A stretch of DNA of 64,000 nucleotides from contig NZ_JAVDPZ010000007.1 in the NCBI RefSeq assembly GCF_031453995.1, positions 62,001 through 126,000 on the forward strand, in the 5' to 3' direction. The notes below the pieces were generated by a model, which saw only the letters and a program-made list of their open reading frames with translations, did not search any database and was not told where the DNA came from. The DNA comes from Nitrobacter vulgaris (lineage in GTDB: Bacteria; Pseudomonadota; Alphaproteobacteria; Rhizobiales; Xanthobacteraceae). The position numbers were made by a program, and so were the translations under genes. Shown here piece after piece: positions 61,679 through 64,000 of this stretch (its first letter is position 1; each line of letters begins with the position of its first letter).

Positions 61679-62284
61679 ATGATCGAATTCTTCTTCGATT
61701 GCTCCAGTCCCTGGACCTATCTCGCTTTCCACAACATCCAGCCGCTGGCAAAGGAGTTCGGTGAGCAGATTTCGTGGCGGCCGGTTTTGGTCGGCGGAAT
61801 ATTCAATGCCATCAACCCGAGCGTCTATGCCTCGCGGGAAAATCCGGTGGCGGCGAAGGTTCGCTACATGAAGAAAGATCTCGCGGATTGGGCGCGGTTG
61901 GCGGGACTTGCGATCAAGATACCGCCGACTGTGTTCCCCGTAAACAGCATCAAAGCCATGCGCGGCTGTCTCTGGCTTGGCAACGACGCGATGGTGCCGT
62001 TCGCCAGATCGGTGTTTGAAGCCTATTGGCGCGATGACAAGGACATTTCGCGTGAGCCGGTTCTGGCCGAGATTTGCAGGTCCCTCGACATCGATCCTGA
62101 AAAGCTTCTGACCGGCATTGGAGATGAAGGCATCAAGAACGAACTCAAGGCTAATACCGACGAGGCGATCACGCGTGGCGCGTTCGGATCGCCGACGATC
62201 TTTCTTAGCAAGACCGATATGTATTTCGGCAACGACCGCCTGCCGCTTGTCCGCGAGGCGCTGCAACGAAAGAGCGCTGCGTAA
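61679..62284 (+). CDS. 2-hydroxychromene-2-carboxylate isomerase-like (DsbA/GST-kappa fold)
   Basis: 201 residues of the DsbA-like family that includes NahD and kappa-class glutathione transferase. The N-terminus MIEFFFDCSSPWTYLAFHNIQPLAK shows the catalytic-Ser region (SSPWTY) in place of the DsbA CxxC, and GAFGSPTIFLSKTDMYFGNDRLPLVREAL the cis-Pro loop and final helix. Such proteins isomerise aromatic ring-cleavage intermediates with glutathione, or have broader roles. No aromatic degradation genes are nearby. Confidence 0.88.
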   Translation: MIEFFFDCSSPWTYLAFHNIQPLAKEFGEQISWRPVLVGGIFNAINPSVYASRENPVAAKVRYMKKDLADWARLAGLAIKIPPTVFPVNSIKAMRGCLWLGNDAMVPFARSVFEAYWRDDKDISREPVLAEICRSLDIDPEKLLTGIGDEGIKNELKANTDEAITRGAFGSPTIFLSKTDMYFGNDRLPLVREALQRKSAA

Positions 62285-62303
62285 CACCCGCGACGCTTTT
62301 TTG

Positions 62304-62702
62304 TTATTTTTGCTTCTCCGTTGGAGCGAGAAACGTGCGAGCGCGCGTAACCAGTCGAATCTGCTCGGAGTTGTTAATTCGCATCGCTGCGACCAACTCG
62401 ATCACCTTCTCGGCCTCCTTCAGCCTGGTTTCGGCGGCGATGCGACGCCTTCCTTCGTGGCCAAGTTGCTCGCCGATAGATCGGTGAGATTGATCCAATG
62501 CATCCCATTCCGCTTTGGCATTGCTCAGTGCCTGGATCTGGGCTTCGATGAGGTCGGCAGCTGCTTCACAAGCTTTTGCGGCATCCTTCACGACGACGCC
62601 GTGCCAAAGCTCGGTGAGGTTGCTCTGGTAGCCGTCCTTGAGCATCTCGGCGTCTTGCCGCAACCGCTCCACCAGGTTGGTCACATCGTCGGTTGGGATC
62701 AT
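62304..62702 (-). CDS. Hypothetical helical protein
   Basis: 132 residues, almost all helical with heptad-like spacing (for example QIQALSNAKAEWDALDQSHRSIGEQLGHEGRRRIAAETRLKEAEKVIELVAAM). It starts MIPTDDVTNLVERLRQDAEML. Phage-type host-interaction proteins (Ea22-like) have similar openings, but this is a weak resemblance. No membrane segment. It is convergent with the isomerase-like gene and lies before the tRNA locus. Confidence 0.6.
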   Translation of the reverse strand: MIPTDDVTNLVERLRQDAEMLKDGYQSNLTELWHGVVVKDAAKACEAAADLIEAQIQALSNAKAEWDALDQSHRSIGEQLGHEGRRRIAAETRLKEAEKVIELVAAMRINNSEQIRLVTRARTFLAPTEKQK

Positions 62703-62813
62703 GGGTTCGTCTCCTGCCTCATTTCATCACCGAGTGAACGCATTTGCAGAACGCGCGAGCTGTTTTGCAATACCGCCATTGCATTTCCCCACTAAGTGTT
62801 TGAAAAGAAAGCG

Positions 62814-62857
62814 CACAGGCATGGCGGAATCGGTAAACGCAAGGGACTCAAATCACT
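62814..62857 (+). pseudogene. 5' half of a tRNA-Leu, truncated
   Basis: GGCGGAATCGGTAAACGC is a tRNA-Leu D-arm, and AAGGGACTCAAAT is the left half of an anticodon arm with a CAA-type anticodon (TCAA), after which the sequence breaks off and the intact tRNA-Leu begins at 62858. The 3' half (variable arm, T-arm, acceptor) is absent. Not functional. Confidence 0.65.
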
Positions 62858-62946
62858 GCCCCCATGGCGAAACTGGTAGACGCAACAGACTTAAAATCTG
62901 TAGTCCCGTCAGGGACGTACCCGTTCGACTCGGGTTGGGGGCACCA
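62858..62946 (+). tRNA. tRNA-Leu (UAA)
   Basis: Acceptor GCCCCCA pairs with TGGGGGC, with discriminator A and encoded CCA. The D-arm GGCGAAACTGGTAGACGC, the anticodon arm CAGACTTAAAATCTG (anticodon TAA), a long class II variable arm (TAGTCCCGTCAGGGACGT) and the T-arm ACCCGTTCGACTCGGGT are complete. A truncated copy of a second tRNA-Leu abuts its 5' end. Confidence 0.96.
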
Positions 62947-63073
62947 CTTCTTAGACCCGCGTTGGCTCTGCTGAAAGAAGGACGCCCGGTGAGGGGCAGG
63001 GGATCGATGGCTGGCGAAATTTTACTCTGCCCGTAAGCGCACCGGTGACAGCGAAAATCTGGAGATAGGACAG

Positions 63074-63256
63074 GTGACCGATTATCGAGTCTACATCCTC
63101 AACGACAAGGGCCACATCCAGAGCGACACGCTCATAGTGAAAGCGGATGACGCTCAGGCGATCGAAGCTGCAAAGAAAATAGTGGGCGTTCGTCACGTGG
63201 AAATATGGGACGGGGAGCGCTTGGTCGGGCGTTTCAAAACGACGCCTGATAGTTAG
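63074..63256 (+). CDS. Small hypothetical protein
   Basis: 60 residues with a GTG start, preceded by GGAGATAGGACAG. MTDYRVYILNDKGHIQSDTLIVKADDAQAIEAAKKIVGVRHVEIWDGERLVGRF has an alternating beta-alpha pattern like a small ferredoxin-type or DUF fold, and similar 60-residue proteins are frequent in Bradyrhizobium-type genomes. No function is known. It lies between the tRNA-Leu and the M29 aminopeptidase. Confidence 0.68.
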   Translation: MTDYRVYILNDKGHIQSDTLIVKADDAQAIEAAKKIVGVRHVEIWDGERLVGRFKTTPDS

Positions 63257-63259
63257 TCC

Positions 63260-63278
63260 GCGGCCCTAATCAGGCCGC
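63260..63278 (+). terminator. Possible weak terminator
   Basis: GCGGCC-ctaatca-GGCCGC followed by TCTGTTGCTT, between the small hypothetical gene and the aminopeptidase. The U run is imperfect. Confidence 0.4.
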
Positions 63279-63301
63279 TCTGTTGCTTAGGATAAGCTCG
63301 C

Positions 63302-64000
63302 ATGACCCAGCATCAGCGTCATATCGTTACGCCGATCGATCCGGTGAAGCTGGATCGTCTCGCGGAAGTCGCGGTCAAGGTCGGCCTGCAACTTGCGCCG
63401 GGACAGGATCTTTTAATCACCGCGCCCGCGGTGGCGCTGCCTCTGGTGCGGCGGATCGCCGAACATGCCTACAAGGCAGGGGCGGGGCTGGTGACGCCAT
63501 TTTTCTCCGATGACGACATCACGTTGTCACGCTACAGGTTCGGGCCGGACGCGAGTTTCGATCGTGCCGCCAGCTGGCTCTATGAGGGCATGGCGAAAGC
63601 ATTCGCGGCCAACACCGCGCGGCTCGCCGTGGTCGGCGACAATCCGATGCTGCTGTCGGGTGAGGATGCAGCGAAAGTCGCCCGCGCCAACAAGGCGAAT
63701 TCCATGGCCTACCAGCCGGCGCTTGAGAAGATTGTCGGTTTTGACATCAACTGGAATATCGTCGCTTATCCGGGTACAGCGTGGGCAAGATTGATGTTTC
63801 CGGATGACAGCGTAGACGGCGCGGTGGCGAAACTTGCGGACGCGATTTTCTCCGCCTCGCGCGTCGACAACGATGATCCGATCGCGAACTGGACCGCACA
63901 CAACGCGGCCCTGCGCCAGCGCACAGATTGGCTCAATAGCCAGCGCTTTCATGCTCTGCATTACTCCGGGCCAGGCACCGACCTCACGGTTGGCCTGGCC
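63302..64000 (+). CDS. M29 aminopeptidase (N-terminal part)
   Basis: 233 codons to the right edge of the window; the gene continues beyond. It starts MTQHQRHIVTPIDPVKLDRLAEVAVKVGLQLAPGQDLLITAP, the usual entry of the AmpS/PepS (peptidase M29) family, with YKAGAGLVTPFFSDDDITLSRYRFGPD and the end-of-window HALHYSGPGTDLTVGLA, a family block in which metal-site residues follow. It removes N-terminal residues from peptides in the cytoplasm. AGGATAA lies 9 bp before the ATG. Confidence 0.92.
   Translation, partial: MTQHQRHIVTPIDPVKLDRLAEVAVKVGLQLAPGQDLLITAPAVALPLVRRIAEHAYKAGAGLVTPFFSDDDITLSRYRFGPDASFDRAASWLYEGMAKAFAANTARLAVVGDNPMLLSGEDAAKVARANKANSMAYQPALEKIVGFDINWNIVAYPGTAWARLMFPDDSVDGAVAKLADAIFSASRVDNDDPIANWTAHNAALRQRTDWLNSQRFHALHYSGPGTDLTVGLA

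Overview
The window is GC-rich chromosomal DNA that reads as a member of the Bradyrhizobium / Rhodopseudomonas / Nitrobacter / Afipia group (Rhizobiales, Alphaproteobacteria). The basis is protein-level recognition: a twin-arginine TIGR03808-type repeat protein, a Ros/MucR regulator, the DUF6456 / DnaA-domain pair, the Usg family, a BMS-type (form II) cox cluster, a probable EcfG promoter, and interspersed palindromic repeats of the kind common in this group. The genus is inferred, not proven.

Layout. 1-10.7 kb (minus strand): end of a TIGR03808-type gene, an MFS drug transporter and pyroglutamyl peptidase lie downstream of a B12-dependent methylmalonyl-CoA mutase region (small subunit, a GFA/CENP-V-like gene, large subunit, an MntA-HepT toxin-antitoxin pair, MeaB GTPase). 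This in turn follows folP-folB-folK. 10.7-17.7 kb: DUF4332 protein, HerA-like ATPase, GT87-type membrane glycosyltransferase, M20 dipeptidase, a bitopic hypothetical and a MucR-family regulator. 17.7-24 kb: a hypothetical gene in a less GC-rich stretch, an orphan DnaA domain IV protein overlapping a DUF6456 gene, sufE, DUF5330, and a membrane PAS histidine kinase followed by a peptidoglycan-binding protein. 24-27.5 kb: a BtuB-type receptor under a cobalamin riboswitch, then rpe with a possible leader peptide and hairpin. 27.7-35 kb: P1 peptidase, CcdA, and a complete livHMGF-K branched-chain amino-acid ABC transporter. 36-44 kb: an enol-lactonase-like hydrolase and a carbon monoxide / aldehyde dehydrogenase cluster, coxG-coxS-coxM-coxD-coxE-xdhC halves-MoeA/MocA fusion. 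The catalytic molybdenum subunit coxL is missing from this cluster. 44-48 kb: TetR regulator with a perfect palindromic operator and an HlyD-ABC-ABC2 efflux operon. 48-53 kb: BcsS, DUF72, two glycosyltransferases and a stress-type DUF4142 protein behind an EcfG-like promoter.

53.1-56.6 kb is the most unusual part. A large structured interspersed repeat is followed by an AT-richer two-gene module (ParB/Srx-like protein plus a protein with an XRE-like helix-turn-helix and a hydrophobic C-terminus) behind a palindromic operator. The module ends at a terminator that resembles the groESL terminator and lies beside a decayed groEL 3' end. 56.6-58.7 kb carries the intact groESL operon with a CIRCE operator. 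59-64 kb holds usg, a CinA-like protein, gpt, two enzyme-like genes, a tRNA-Leu(UAA) abutting a 5' half of another tRNA-Leu, and the start of an M29 aminopeptidase.

The cobalamin theme recurs (mutase, MeaB, riboswitch-controlled receptor). The cox cluster has the electron-transfer subunits and maturation factors but would need a large subunit from elsewhere. No CRISPR array, rRNA, complete insertion sequence or integrase was seen.
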